A stretch of DNA of 64,000 nucleotides, from positions 18,756 to 82,755 of the forward strand of contig CADCCB010000015.1 in assembly GCA_902799905.1 (NCBI GenBank), written 5' to 3'. The notes under the pieces are model-generated. The model saw only the letters and a program-made list of their open reading frames with translations, had not been told where the DNA came from and did no database searches. Shown here in pieces: positions 40,796 through 49,350 of this stretch. Numbering within the stretch: the first letter of the stretch is position 1; every line of letters starts with the position of its first letter. The position numbers and the translations under genes are program-made. Origin of the DNA: an uncultured Prevotellaceae bacterium. Its GTDB lineage: Bacteria > Bacteroidota > Bacteroidia > Bacteroidales > Bacteroidaceae.

Positions 40796-40858
40796 ATTCT
40801 TTTACTTCGAACTTTATGATAACATGAGAGCGGAAGCAAATTTCTCACTCTTCACTTT

Positions 40859-42484
40859 TCACTTCTGAGCCTTCTTCTGCTTTAAGTGTCTCTGCAATGT
40901 CTGCATGCACTCACGGCGGGGGATGATAACACTGGTACCCTTATAATTGATCTCGTCGCGGATAATCTGGGTAATCTCCGGCATGTTCTTCGGCAGGGGA
41001 ACGACCACCTTCAGATGTTCGTCGCTGAGTCCAAGTCCGCGGCATATTGCCTCGAACTTGTTTGTGCCAGCCGAGTCCTGTCCACCCGTCATACCTGTGG
41101 TTAGGTTGTCTGAGATAATGACGGTGATGTTGGCATTTTCGTTGATGGCATCGAGAAGACCCGTCATGCCGCTGTGGGTGAAGGTAGAGTCGCCAATGAT
41201 GGCAACGGCAGGCCACTGACCTGCGTCAGCAGCGCCCTTGGCCATCGTGATGGAGGCTCCCATATCAACGCACGAATGGATGGCGCGGAAGGGCGGCAGG
41301 AAGCCTAAGGTATAGCAGCCGATGTCACCAAAGACACGGGGATTGTCGTACTCCTTCAGTACCTCGTTCAGTGCTGCATAAACGTCGCGGTGACCGCAAC
41401 CCTGACAGAGTGCAGGTGGACGGGGCACGACGTCTTCGCATGGGGCGAAGCCGTTTTGATTTAAGTTTTGTGATTTGGGGTTTAAGATTTGGTTAAGCGC
41501 CTGCTTAACTGCATCGGGGGTGAGTTCACCCGTACGGGGTAAGGTGCCGTCCAGTTTGCCGCGAATGTTCTTCAGGTCAGCCACACCACGGACGATATCC
41601 TCAACGAATGGTTGTCCCTCCTCGACGATGAGCACCTGCTGGCACTCGTCCATCAGACGGCGTACCAGTTTCTTGGGCAGCGGATACTGCGAGATCTTCA
41701 GGATGGGGTAGGGGCTCCCTCCGGGGAAGCACTCGTTGACATAGTTGAAGCCGATGCCGCTGGCCAGGATGCCTAACGACTTGTCTTGTCCTTCTACATA
41801 TATATTATAGGTGGAATTTGCTGCGTCTTCTTCGAGTTGTGCCTGCTGGGCCGTCACGATGTCGTTGCGCTTGCGGGCATTGGCGGGCAGCAGCACCCAG
41901 TTGGCAGCCACGGCGTTGTAGTTGAGGTCGTTTTGTTGACGGGGAACGTCAACACACTCTACGACGGCGCGGCTGTGGGCCATGCGGGTAGTGACACGCA
42001 TCAGCACGGGCAACTTCTGCTGCTCAGAATACTCGAAGGCTACGGCCATCATGTCGTAAGCCTCCTGTTGGTTGGAGGGCTCGAAGGTGGGTATCATGGC
42101 AAACTTGCCATAGAAGCGCGAGTCCTGCTCGTCTTGAGAAGAGTGCATGGAGGGGTCATCGGCAACCAGTACAACCACACCACCGTTGACGCCCGTCATA
42201 CCGCTGTTGACAAACGGGTCGGCGCAGACGTTCAGTCCTACGTGTTTCATACATACCAGTGCACGCTTACCCATAAACGACATACCTAAGGCAGCCTCCA
42301 TAGCCGTCTTCTCGTTGGTGCTCCAACGGCTGTGGATGCCACGCTCCTTGGCCAGTGGGTTGCCCTGAATAAACTCTGTGATCTCTGTCGACGGCGTGCC
42401 GGGATAGGCGTACACACCACTCAGTCCTGCGTGGATGGCACCCAAAGCAATAGCCTCGTCGCCTAGTAGTAATCTTTTGTTCAT
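40859..42484 (-). CDS. iorA: Indolepyruvate ferredoxin oxidoreductase, alpha subunit lacking the ferredoxin domain
   Basis: TPP-dependent subunit of 541 residues: pyrimidine-binding domain (YAYPGTPSTEITEFI, WSTNEKTAMEAALGMSFMGK), linker, and TPP pyrophosphate domain (CQGCGHRDVYAALNE, GDIGCYTLG, GDSTFTHSGMTGLLDAI). It ends at RHLKQKKAQK without the C-terminal 2[4Fe-4S] CxxCxxC domain found in archaeal IorA, so it must use another electron carrier. Residues about 330-344 (ending NPKSQNLNQN) are encoded by a TTTAAG/TTTGGG repeat and look like an inserted linker. First gene of the operon, divergent from the T9SS operon. Confidence 0.94.
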   Translation of the reverse strand: MNKRLLLGDEAIALGAIHAGLSGVYAYPGTPSTEITEFIQGNPLAKERGIHSRWSTNEKTAMEAALGMSFMGKRALVCMKHVGLNVCADPFVNSGMTGVNGGVVVLVADDPSMHSSQDEQDSRFYGKFAMIPTFEPSNQQEAYDMMAVAFEYSEQQKLPVLMRVTTRMAHSRAVVECVDVPRQQNDLNYNAVAANWVLLPANARKRNDIVTAQQAQLEEDAANSTYNIYVEGQDKSLGILASGIGFNYVNECFPGGSPYPILKISQYPLPKKLVRRLMDECQQVLIVEEGQPFVEDIVRGVADLKNIRGKLDGTLPRTGELTPDAVKQALNQILNPKSQNLNQNGFAPCEDVVPRPPALCQGCGHRDVYAALNEVLKEYDNPRVFGDIGCYTLGFLPPFRAIHSCVDMGASITMAKGAADAGQWPAVAIIGDSTFTHSGMTGLLDAINENANITVIISDNLTTGMTGGQDSAGTNKFEAICRGLGLSDEHLKVVVPLPKNMPEITQIIRDEINYKGTSVIIPRRECMQTLQRHLKQKKAQK

Positions 42485-42520
42485 ATTGTTTAGAATGTAT
42501 TAAAATTCAGTTTGAGGGTG

Positions 42521-42552
42521 CAAATATACAATATTTTTGCCTTTTCCCCAAA
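42521..42552 (-). promoter_or_regulatory. Promoter of the iorA-iorB-aminotransferase operon
   Basis: On the minus strand TTTG (42552-42549), a 20-nt spacer and TATATTTG (42528-42521), about 36 nt before the ATG at 42484. Confidence 0.7.
42532..42539 (+). promoter_or_regulatory. -7 box of the T9SS operon
   Basis: TATTTTTG with TTTG at 42511-42514 (17-nt spacer). It overlaps the divergent iorA promoter, so the two operons may compete or be co-controlled. Confidence 0.55.
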
Positions 42553-42573
42553 TTTTTATAATAAAAAGGTGAG

Positions 42574-43530
42574 TTGGGCGTTATTATCAACGTGTTAAGG
42601 CGAAGTCTCACGATATTGGCCCTGTTACTGATGGCTCTGCAGGAAGCAACGGCACAGTACGACCCGTCGTTCAGTCACTACTGGACGATGGAAACGGCCT
42701 ATAATCCGGCTGCGGCTGGTAAAGAGTCGAAATTGAACGTGGTGGCTGCCTATAACATGTCGATGGTGGGTTTTGAGAATAACCCGCGAACCTTGTATGC
42801 TGCGGCCGATATGCCGTTTTTCTTCGCAGGTGCCTATCACGGTGTGGGTGCTCAGTTGATAAACGACGATATCGGTGCCTTCTCGCATAAGAAGTTCTCA
42901 GTGATCTATGCCTATAAGCAGAAATTGTTGGGCGGCACGCTGAGCATCGGTGTTCAGCCCGGGTTCCTGAGCGAGTCGTTGAAGGGGTCGAAACTCGATT
43001 TGGAAGATACGGGTGATGAGGCATTCTCAACCTCCGATGTCACTGGAACCGCCTTCGACGTGAGTGTCGGACTCTACTATCAGCGTAAATGGTGGTATCT
43101 GGGAGCATCCGTACAACATGCTATGGAACCGCAGGTGGAACTGGGAGAAACGAACGAACTGGATGTGGCCAGGACGTATTATTTGATGGCCGGATGCAAT
43201 ATTCGCTTTAAAAATCCGTTCTTATCAATACAGCCCTCTGTAATGGGACGTTATGACGGGGTTGGCTATCGTGCCGACGTGACAGCCCGTCTGACTTATT
43301 CGCATGACGGAAAGGTGATGTATGCCGGGGCGGGCTATAGTCCCACTAACTCGGTAACCGTCTATCTGGGTGGTACGTTTCATGGCATCATGCTGGGCTA
43401 CAGTTACGAGATGTACACCTCAGCCGTCAATATGGGCAATGGCAGCCACGAACTGTTCGTGGGCTATCAGACTGACATCAACCTCTTTAAAAAGGGGCGT
43501 AACCGGCATCAGAGTGTGAGAATACTTTGA
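42574..43530 (+). CDS. porP: PorP/SprF-family type IX secretion membrane protein
   Basis: Exported beta-barrel of about 318 residues. The family pattern begins right after the signal peptide: AQYDPSFSHYWTMETAYNPAAAGKES, followed by GGTLSIGVQPGFLSESLKGS and repeated barrel strands. PorP/SprF proteins sit in the outer membrane and link the PorKN ring or help surface delivery. No ATG fits the signal peptide: the frame opens with TTG at 42574 after an AAAGGTGAG stretch, and an in-frame GTG at 42592 is an equally good start. First gene of porP-gldK-gldL-gldM-gldN. Confidence 0.9.
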   Translation: MGVIINVLRRSLTILALLLMALQEATAQYDPSFSHYWTMETAYNPAAAGKESKLNVVAAYNMSMVGFENNPRTLYAAADMPFFFAGAYHGVGAQLINDDIGAFSHKKFSVIYAYKQKLLGGTLSIGVQPGFLSESLKGSKLDLEDTGDEAFSTSDVTGTAFDVSVGLYYQRKWWYLGASVQHAMEPQVELGETNELDVARTYYLMAGCNIRFKNPFLSIQPSVMGRYDGVGYRADVTARLTYSHDGKVMYAGAGYSPTNSVTVYLGGTFHGIMLGYSYEMYTSAVNMGNGSHELFVGYQTDINLFKKGRNRHQSVRIL

Positions 43531-43576
43531 GAATAGGTAAAGAAGTGAAAAGTTGAAAAATATAAGACATAATGAT

Positions 43577-45079
43577 ATGAGACCAATTGTGAATACGACC
43601 AGACAAGAAGAAAAGGGTGCAAAGGTGGTTTTACCTTTTTACCTTATTGCCTTTTTGTTTTTACTGACGAGTTGTTTCGGCGGCAAGACCGCCACTTCGT
43701 CGGGAGGTGAGTTGACAGGAGCCAGCGGCAAGGCTTTTTCTGAGCCTGCGCCCTATGGTATGGTGCTCGTCAAACGAGGCCATCTGCGTATGGGTATAGA
43801 GAATACTGACTCCCTTTGGGGCAAGCAGACACCCGTGAGGGATATCTCGGTAGAGGGCTTCTGGATGGATGATACGGAGATTACGAACTCTGAGTATCGC
43901 CAGTTTGTCAACTATGTGCGCGATTCCATCATCCGCGAGCGTCTGGCTGACCCCAACTATGGTGGTGACGAGAGTTACAAGATTGAGGAAGACAAGAATG
44001 GCGATCCTGTGAAGCCGCACCTGAACTGGAAAAAGTCTCTGCCTCGTAAGCCTAATGAGGACGAGTTGCGTGCCATAGAGAGTGTCTACGTGACCAATCC
44101 TGTGACGGGCGAGAAGATGCTTGATGCTAGTCAGATGAATTACCGCTACGAAATCTACGACTACACCGAGGCTGCCTTGCGCCGTAACCGACTGAACCCC
44201 AGTGAGCGTAACTTGAATACCGATGTGGCCGTCAATCCCAATGAGCAGGTATGGATATCAAAAGATACGGCCTATATCGATGACGAGGGAAAAATTGTGC
44301 GTCAGACCATCAACCGCCAGTTGACAGGTCCGTGGGACTTTCTCAATACGTACATTATTAATATATATCCTGATACGACCTGCTGGGTGAACGACTTTCC
44401 CAATGCCGACAATGAGACGTATATGCGCAGTTACTTCTCCAATTCGGCCTACAACGACTATCCCGTGGTGGGTGTCACTTGGGAGCAAGCCAACGCCTTC
44501 TGTGCATGGCGTACTGAGTTTTTGCTGAAGGGTCTCGGACCTGCTGCCCGTTTCGTGCAGCGCTACCGTCTGCCGACTGAGGCCGAGTGGGAGTATGCCG
44601 CACGCGGCAAAGACCAGAACGAGTTTCCTTGGGATAACGAGGATGTGGCCAGCGGCAAGGGTTGCTTCTATGCCAACTTCAAACCCGATAACGGCAACTA
44701 CACCAAGGATGGTAACCTGATTACCTCGAAAGTGGGTATCTACAGTTCCAACTCGAATGGCCTCTATGATATGGCAGGCAATGTGGCCGAATGGACTTCG
44801 ACCATCTATACCGAGGCTGGTGTGGATGCTATGAACGACATCAATCCGCAGTTGAAGTATAACGCTGCCGCAGAAGACCCCTACCGTCTGAAAAAGAAGA
44901 GTGTTCGTGGTGGCTCGTGGAAGGATCCAGAGAGTTATATCCGCTCTGCCTGGCGTTCAAGTGAGTATCAAAACCAGCCGCGCTCGTACATCGGCTTCCG
45001 TTGTGTGCGCAGCCTGGCTAATACCACCAGCGACAAGGCGAAGCCCGTGAAGGCTTCTGCCAAGAAGGCAAGAAAATAG
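43577..45079 (+). CDS. gldK: T9SS ring lipoprotein GldK/PorK
   Basis: Lipoprotein of about 500 residues: lipobox LLTSC (about 38-42) followed by a formylglycine-generating-enzyme-like fold (YGMVLVKRGHLRMGIENTDS, FWMDDTEITNSEYRQFVNYV, YRLPTEAEWEYAARG, GLYDMAGNVAEWTS, RGGSWKDPESYIRSAWRS). GldK forms the periplasmic ring with GldN below the outer membrane. The ATG at 43577 is preferred to an in-frame TTG at 43553. It is second in the operon. Confidence 0.95.
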   Translation: MRPIVNTTRQEEKGAKVVLPFYLIAFLFLLTSCFGGKTATSSGGELTGASGKAFSEPAPYGMVLVKRGHLRMGIENTDSLWGKQTPVRDISVEGFWMDDTEITNSEYRQFVNYVRDSIIRERLADPNYGGDESYKIEEDKNGDPVKPHLNWKKSLPRKPNEDELRAIESVYVTNPVTGEKMLDASQMNYRYEIYDYTEAALRRNRLNPSERNLNTDVAVNPNEQVWISKDTAYIDDEGKIVRQTINRQLTGPWDFLNTYIINIYPDTTCWVNDFPNADNETYMRSYFSNSAYNDYPVVGVTWEQANAFCAWRTEFLLKGLGPAARFVQRYRLPTEAEWEYAARGKDQNEFPWDNEDVASGKGCFYANFKPDNGNYTKDGNLITSKVGIYSSNSNGLYDMAGNVAEWTSTIYTEAGVDAMNDINPQLKYNAAAEDPYRLKKKSVRGGSWKDPESYIRSAWRSSEYQNQPRSYIGFRCVRSLANTTSDKAKPVKASAKKARK

Positions 45080-45132
45080 AATGGAAAGTCGTAATGACGT
45101 AATATCGTATAACGTAATATCGAAAAAGCGAA

Positions 45133-45948
45133 ATGACGAAATACAGCAAATTGAATATTATCTACCGCTTGCAGAAGTGGCTGGATAGCGTTCCTGGGCA
45201 GACGTTCATGAACTATGCCTATAGTTGGGGTGCATCGATTGTGATTCTCGGTACGCTCTTCAAACTGACCCACCTGCCAGGTGCCAACTTCATGCTGTTC
45301 CTAGGCATGGGTACTGAGGTTGTGGTGTTCTTCATTGCAGCCTTCGACCGGCCGTTTGACAAGACAGCCGACGGCATGGATCTGCCTACCCATGTCGGCG
45401 AGGAACAATTGTCGGGTGTCGTCGTCAACGGAGAGGGCAATGTTGCTCTTGGCGGCGGTGGTGGCGGTGGCACCATCATTATCGGTGGTGGCGGCGGACT
45501 GCCGGAGGGCAATGCGCAAACTGCTGGCGAGAACCCGGCAAACCTCCAGTCAGAAGGCACCAATGTCATGGGCGGTGGCGTCATAGGCGGTATTGGTGGT
45601 GTCGTGGCTCCAGAGTTGCCTGAACTGAATCCCGATATGGAGGAGGCCACGAATAACTATGTGGAGCAGTTGAAGAAACTCACCGAGACCCTGCAGAAGG
45701 TGTCTGATCAGAGTGAACGACTGACTCGCGACTCTGAGGAGATGGAGAACCTGAATCGCACGCTGACAGGTATCTGTAAGGTTTATGAGATGCAGTTGAA
45801 GGGCGCCTCTCAGCAAATTGGTACCATCGATCAGATTAATGAGCAGAGCCGCCGTATGGCTGAGCAGATTGCCGAACTCAATAAGATCTACACACGTATG
45901 ATTGAGGCCATGACGGTGAATATGCCGAAGGTGGCACCACAATCATAG
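45133..45948 (+). CDS. gldL: T9SS inner-membrane motor protein GldL
   Basis: Protein of 271 residues with two N-terminal TM helices (about 27-48 and 55-72; ASIVILGTLFKLTHLPGANF, MLFLGMGTEVVVFFIAAFD) followed by a long cytoplasmic domain with a coiled coil (about 175-255). The TM region is the proton-driven GldLM motor stator. A striking Gly-rich stretch (about 105-125, GGGGGGGTIIIGGGGG) separates the membrane part from the coiled coil. Confidence 0.95.
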   Translation: MTKYSKLNIIYRLQKWLDSVPGQTFMNYAYSWGASIVILGTLFKLTHLPGANFMLFLGMGTEVVVFFIAAFDRPFDKTADGMDLPTHVGEEQLSGVVVNGEGNVALGGGGGGGTIIIGGGGGLPEGNAQTAGENPANLQSEGTNVMGGGVIGGIGGVVAPELPELNPDMEEATNNYVEQLKKLTETLQKVSDQSERLTRDSEEMENLNRTLTGICKVYEMQLKGASQQIGTIDQINEQSRRMAEQIAELNKIYTRMIEAMTVNMPKVAPQS

Positions 45949-46005
45949 AAAGGCTAGACAATCTAGACAAACTAGAAAGACTAGAGATAATAGAAAGAAA
46001 AAGTT
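45949..46005 (+). repeat. CTAGA-word iterated repeat between gldL and gldM
   Basis: The 57-nt gap is made of reiterated 9-10 nt words around CTAGACAAT / CTAGAAAGA / ATAGAAAGA. It has no gene and resembles the other short-period spacers of this window. Confidence 0.7.
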
Positions 46006-47565
46006 ATGGCAATAAAGAAAAGACCCATATCTCCGCGCCAGAAGATGATCAACCTGATGTATGTCGTCTTGATGGCCATGCTTGCGCTGAACGTCTCGAA
46101 TGAGGTGCTCAACGGCTTCTCCATTGTTGAGGAAAGCCTGAAACGCACTACAGAGAACGCGGCAAAGGAGAACCAAGCCATATACGAAGACTTCGATGAC
46201 CAGTTGAGGGCGAATCCTGCCAAGGTGGGTCCTTGGTACGATAAGGCCCAGTTCGTGAAACTCAAGAGTCATGAACTCTATAATCTGGCACAGGAGTTGA
46301 AGGTCGCTATCGCCATTGAGGCCGACGGCGCGGATGGCGACCCTGCCAATTTGAAAAACAAAGAGGATCTGGAGGCCGCCAATCAGGTAATGCTGTCTCC
46401 TAACCGAGGACGTGGTGAAGAACTGAAAAACGCTATCGACGAATACCGTACCAAAATACTGCAACTGTTGCCGGATACGGCTCAGCAGCGTCGCATAGCC
46501 AGTGACCTGACTACTGAGGTGCCTCCTACTGGCTTGGGCAAGAACTGGCAGGAGTATATGTTCGAATCGATGCCTGCAGCCGCTGCTGTCACCCTGCTCT
46601 CTAAACTGCAGAGCGATGTGCGTAATGCGGAGAAGGAAGTGCTCCATACATTGGTACAAAATATCGACGTGAAGGATATCCGCGTTAACCTTCTGGAGGC
46701 TTTCGTCATACCAAACTCGCAGACAATCGTACGTGGAGATAAGTTCTCGGCTCATATCGTGATGGCTGCCGTCGATACAACACAGATTCCTGAGATTTAC
46801 ATCGGTGACCAGAAGGTAGACCTGCAGGACAATATTTATGAGAGGATATGCACCAGCACAGGTGATTTCACCCTGTCGGGCTATATTCAGACCATCAATG
46901 GCAATGGCGACAGGATACGTCGTGACTTCTCTCAGAAATATACTGTCGTTGATCCATCGGCCACAGTTTCGGCTGACCTGATGAATATGCTCTATGCGGG
47001 CTATGCTAACCCAATCAGCATCTCTGTGCCAGGCGTGCCCCAGAACAAGATCTCTGCTACAATGACTAACGGCACCCTGACCCCAACGGGTCCTGGTCGC
47101 TATATTGCTAAACCTGCCCAGATCGGACAGAATGCCACCATTACCGTGGTGTCGACCAACACAGGCCGTCCACAACAAATGGGACAGTTCACCTTCAGGG
47201 TGCGCCGTCTGCCAGACCCCATACCTTATATTGATATGAAGGACGAGAATGGTAATCCATTACGCTACAAGGGTGGTGGCCTCGCCAAGGCCAGCCTGAT
47301 GTCTATTGATGGAATCGGTGCTGCCATCGACGATGGTATTCTCGACATTGGCTTCCGAGTGCTCTCGTTTGAAACCGTATTCTATGACAATATGGGTAAT
47401 GCCGTGCCGATGGTTGGTGATGGCGACAAGTTCTCTGCCCGTCAGAAGGATACTTTCCGAAAGTTGACGCGCAACCGCCGCTTCTACATCTCACGTGTGA
47501 AGGCCATCGGCCCCGATGGTATCGAGCGCACACTGCCCACTTCGATGGAAATCATTGTAAAATAG
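46006..47565 (+). CDS. gldM: T9SS motor/periplasmic protein GldM
   Basis: Protein of 519 residues with one N-terminal TM helix (about 15-35; MINLMYVVLMAMLALNVSNE) preceded by the basic MAIKKRPISPRQK, then a long periplasmic part of stacked beta domains (D1-D4) ending VKAIGPDGIERTLPTSMEII. GldM carries motor force from GldL to the PorKN ring. Length and N-terminal signature are typical. Confidence 0.95.
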   Translation: MAIKKRPISPRQKMINLMYVVLMAMLALNVSNEVLNGFSIVEESLKRTTENAAKENQAIYEDFDDQLRANPAKVGPWYDKAQFVKLKSHELYNLAQELKVAIAIEADGADGDPANLKNKEDLEAANQVMLSPNRGRGEELKNAIDEYRTKILQLLPDTAQQRRIASDLTTEVPPTGLGKNWQEYMFESMPAAAAVTLLSKLQSDVRNAEKEVLHTLVQNIDVKDIRVNLLEAFVIPNSQTIVRGDKFSAHIVMAAVDTTQIPEIYIGDQKVDLQDNIYERICTSTGDFTLSGYIQTINGNGDRIRRDFSQKYTVVDPSATVSADLMNMLYAGYANPISISVPGVPQNKISATMTNGTLTPTGPGRYIAKPAQIGQNATITVVSTNTGRPQQMGQFTFRVRRLPDPIPYIDMKDENGNPLRYKGGGLAKASLMSIDGIGAAIDDGILDIGFRVLSFETVFYDNMGNAVPMVGDGDKFSARQKDTFRKLTRNRRFYISRVKAIGPDGIERTLPTSMEIIVK

Positions 47566-47600
47566 CGGCCTACGGCCTTTATGATAGATGAAATAGATAA

Positions 47601-48692
47601 ATGAATAATAATATGAAAGTGAAAGAGTTCCAAATAGGCAAACGATGGATGATGGTGATTGGTTTATCATTGATCATTTGTCAATTGTCAATTAGCGAAG
47701 CGCAGGCCCAGCCCAAGAAAAGCCGTGCCCAGCAGCAACAGGCCGCTCAGCAGCAGCAACAGACCAACGGCCAAGGGATGACACAGCGTATGCGCATCCA
47801 GTATCCCACGGCACTTGATATGCCGGAGGATGTGGTGTGGCGGCGCGACATCTATAGGGAGGTAGACCTTAACGATGAGGCCAACGCTGGACTCTACGAC
47901 CCTGTGGAGCCGGTGGGCAAACAACTGAACCTCTTCACCTATGTGTTCAAACTGGCACTCAATGGCTATATCCCTGTCTATGAGTATCGTCTCGATGGCA
48001 ATGAGGTGCTCGATGCTACTGCTAAAGTCGATATGAAGACCATCCTCGATAACTACCATATCTGGTACGAGGAGAAAGATGGCAAACTGAAAGTAGAGAA
48101 TAGTGACATCCCGTCAGCAGAGGTCAAAATGTACTATCTGAAGGAGAGTGCCTATTACGATCAGGCCAACTCGTCATTCCATATCAAGCCGCAGGCCATC
48201 TGTCCCGTGATGCTTCGTGAGGATGACTTTGGTGGTGAGGCTGCCAAGTATCCGCTCTTCTGGGTGAAGTACTCAGAAGTGGAACCCTTCCTGAGCCGTC
48301 AGACCGTGAAGACTAGTGATGTGAATGATGCTGCTATCATGAACCTAGACGATTATTTTACGCTCAATAAGTATAAGGGCACCATCTACAAGACTGCTAA
48401 CCGACTGGGCAAGACGCTGGCACAGATGGCTGGTAATGACTCTACGAAACTGACTTCCGAGCAGAAACGTATTGAGAAGGAACTGGAGGCTTTCCGTAAC
48501 AACATCTTCGGTGACAAGGCCAAGCGCGATTCACTGGACAGTATTGCAAGTCTCGACCCCAAACAGGCTAAGGCGGCTCTTAAGAAAGAGCGTAAGAGCC
48601 GGTCATCAAATGTCAGTCGGTCAAAAGGCTCCTCGAAGTCGTCGGGTGGTTCTTCGTCACCTCGTGTGTCGGTCCGCCGTGAGCGTCACTAG
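47601..48692 (+). CDS. gldN: T9SS ring protein GldN/PorN
   Basis: Exported protein of 363 residues. The signal peptide (WMMVIGLSLIICQLSISEAQA) is followed by a Gln-rich segment (about 45-60) and the GldN core (DVVWRRDIYREVDLNDEANA, LYDPVEPVGKQLNLFTYVFK, FLSRQTVKTSDVNDAAIMNL). The C-terminus is unusually Ser/Lys/Arg-rich (SNVSRSKGSSKSSGGSSSPR). Part of the signal peptide is encoded by the ATCATTTG/TCAATTG repeat word that elsewhere fills intergenic gaps. GldN partners GldK in the periplasmic ring. Confidence 0.94.
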   Translation: MNNNMKVKEFQIGKRWMMVIGLSLIICQLSISEAQAQPKKSRAQQQQAAQQQQQTNGQGMTQRMRIQYPTALDMPEDVVWRRDIYREVDLNDEANAGLYDPVEPVGKQLNLFTYVFKLALNGYIPVYEYRLDGNEVLDATAKVDMKTILDNYHIWYEEKDGKLKVENSDIPSAEVKMYYLKESAYYDQANSSFHIKPQAICPVMLREDDFGGEAAKYPLFWVKYSEVEPFLSRQTVKTSDVNDAAIMNLDDYFTLNKYKGTIYKTANRLGKTLAQMAGNDSTKLTSEQKRIEKELEAFRNNIFGDKAKRDSLDSIASLDPKQAKAALKKERKSRSSNVSRSKGSSKSSGGSSSPRVSVRRERH

Positions 48693-48709
48693 TTAGCTAA
48701 TATAAAAAG

Positions 48710-49348
48710 ATGATGGAGGGTAGGAAACTTTATGTAGCATTCGCTGTGTTGGTGGTATGGCTTTGGGCCGTACCATCATTTTCTCAGAGTCTCAGGGTGG
48801 GAGTCCGAGGTGGTATTGATGTGACAAGTATGGACTTCAACAGTGATTTGCTTGGAAAGTCGAACCGTGCGGGATTCTTTGTCGGACCTAGTCTCTATAT
48901 CAGTACTCCGCTACCTTTCCTGAGCATAGATGCTTCTGTGCTCTATGACCAACGGACCCTGAAGGTGGCTGAAGAGTCTTTGACCCATAAGACGATCATT
49001 ATTCCTGGCAATCTCAGGGCTGGTGTCCATCTGGGAGGAATCGTTGGTGTCTTTGCCAGTGCCGGCCCTCAACTGGCATTCAATGTGGGGCCTGGTACTT
49101 TCTATTGGGAAGACTCAAAGGGCTATCGCAACAGTTTCTCGTTACAGGACACTAAACTTAGCCTGAATCTGGGATGTGGCGTACAGGTGGGTAACCACCT
49201 AGAGTGCGCCGCCTATTATAACATTCAGTTAGGTAAGACGGCGGACTTTACTTGGGACACGCTGAATACACAACTTGCCGACCAGTCGTTGCATCATGCG
49301 AAATCTGCAACTAATGCCTGGTCGTTATCGCTGACCTATATCTTTTAG
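48710..49348 (+). CDS. PorT-family outer-membrane beta-barrel protein
   Basis: Exported barrel of 212 residues (signal peptide to PSFSQ, about 26). Strands such as LRVGVRGGIDVTSMDFNSDL and AGFFVGPSLYISTPLPFLSI, and terminal LSLTYIF, resemble the OMP_b-brl_2/PorT group. Position directly after gldN suggests a T9SS-associated role, although PorT-like barrels are numerous. The stop is 2 nt before the priA start, so translation is coupled. Confidence 0.8.
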   Translation: MMEGRKLYVAFAVLVVWLWAVPSFSQSLRVGVRGGIDVTSMDFNSDLLGKSNRAGFFVGPSLYISTPLPFLSIDASVLYDQRTLKVAEESLTHKTIIIPGNLRAGVHLGGIVGVFASAGPQLAFNVGPGTFYWEDSKGYRNSFSLQDTKLSLNLGCGVQVGNHLECAAYYNIQLGKTADFTWDTLNTQLADQSLHHAKSATNAWSLSLTYIF

Positions 49349-49350
49349 CA

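Noticed and set aside
45943-47178. 411-codon minus-strand frame opposite gldM
   Set aside because: Shadow of gldM; no signal peptide or known motif.
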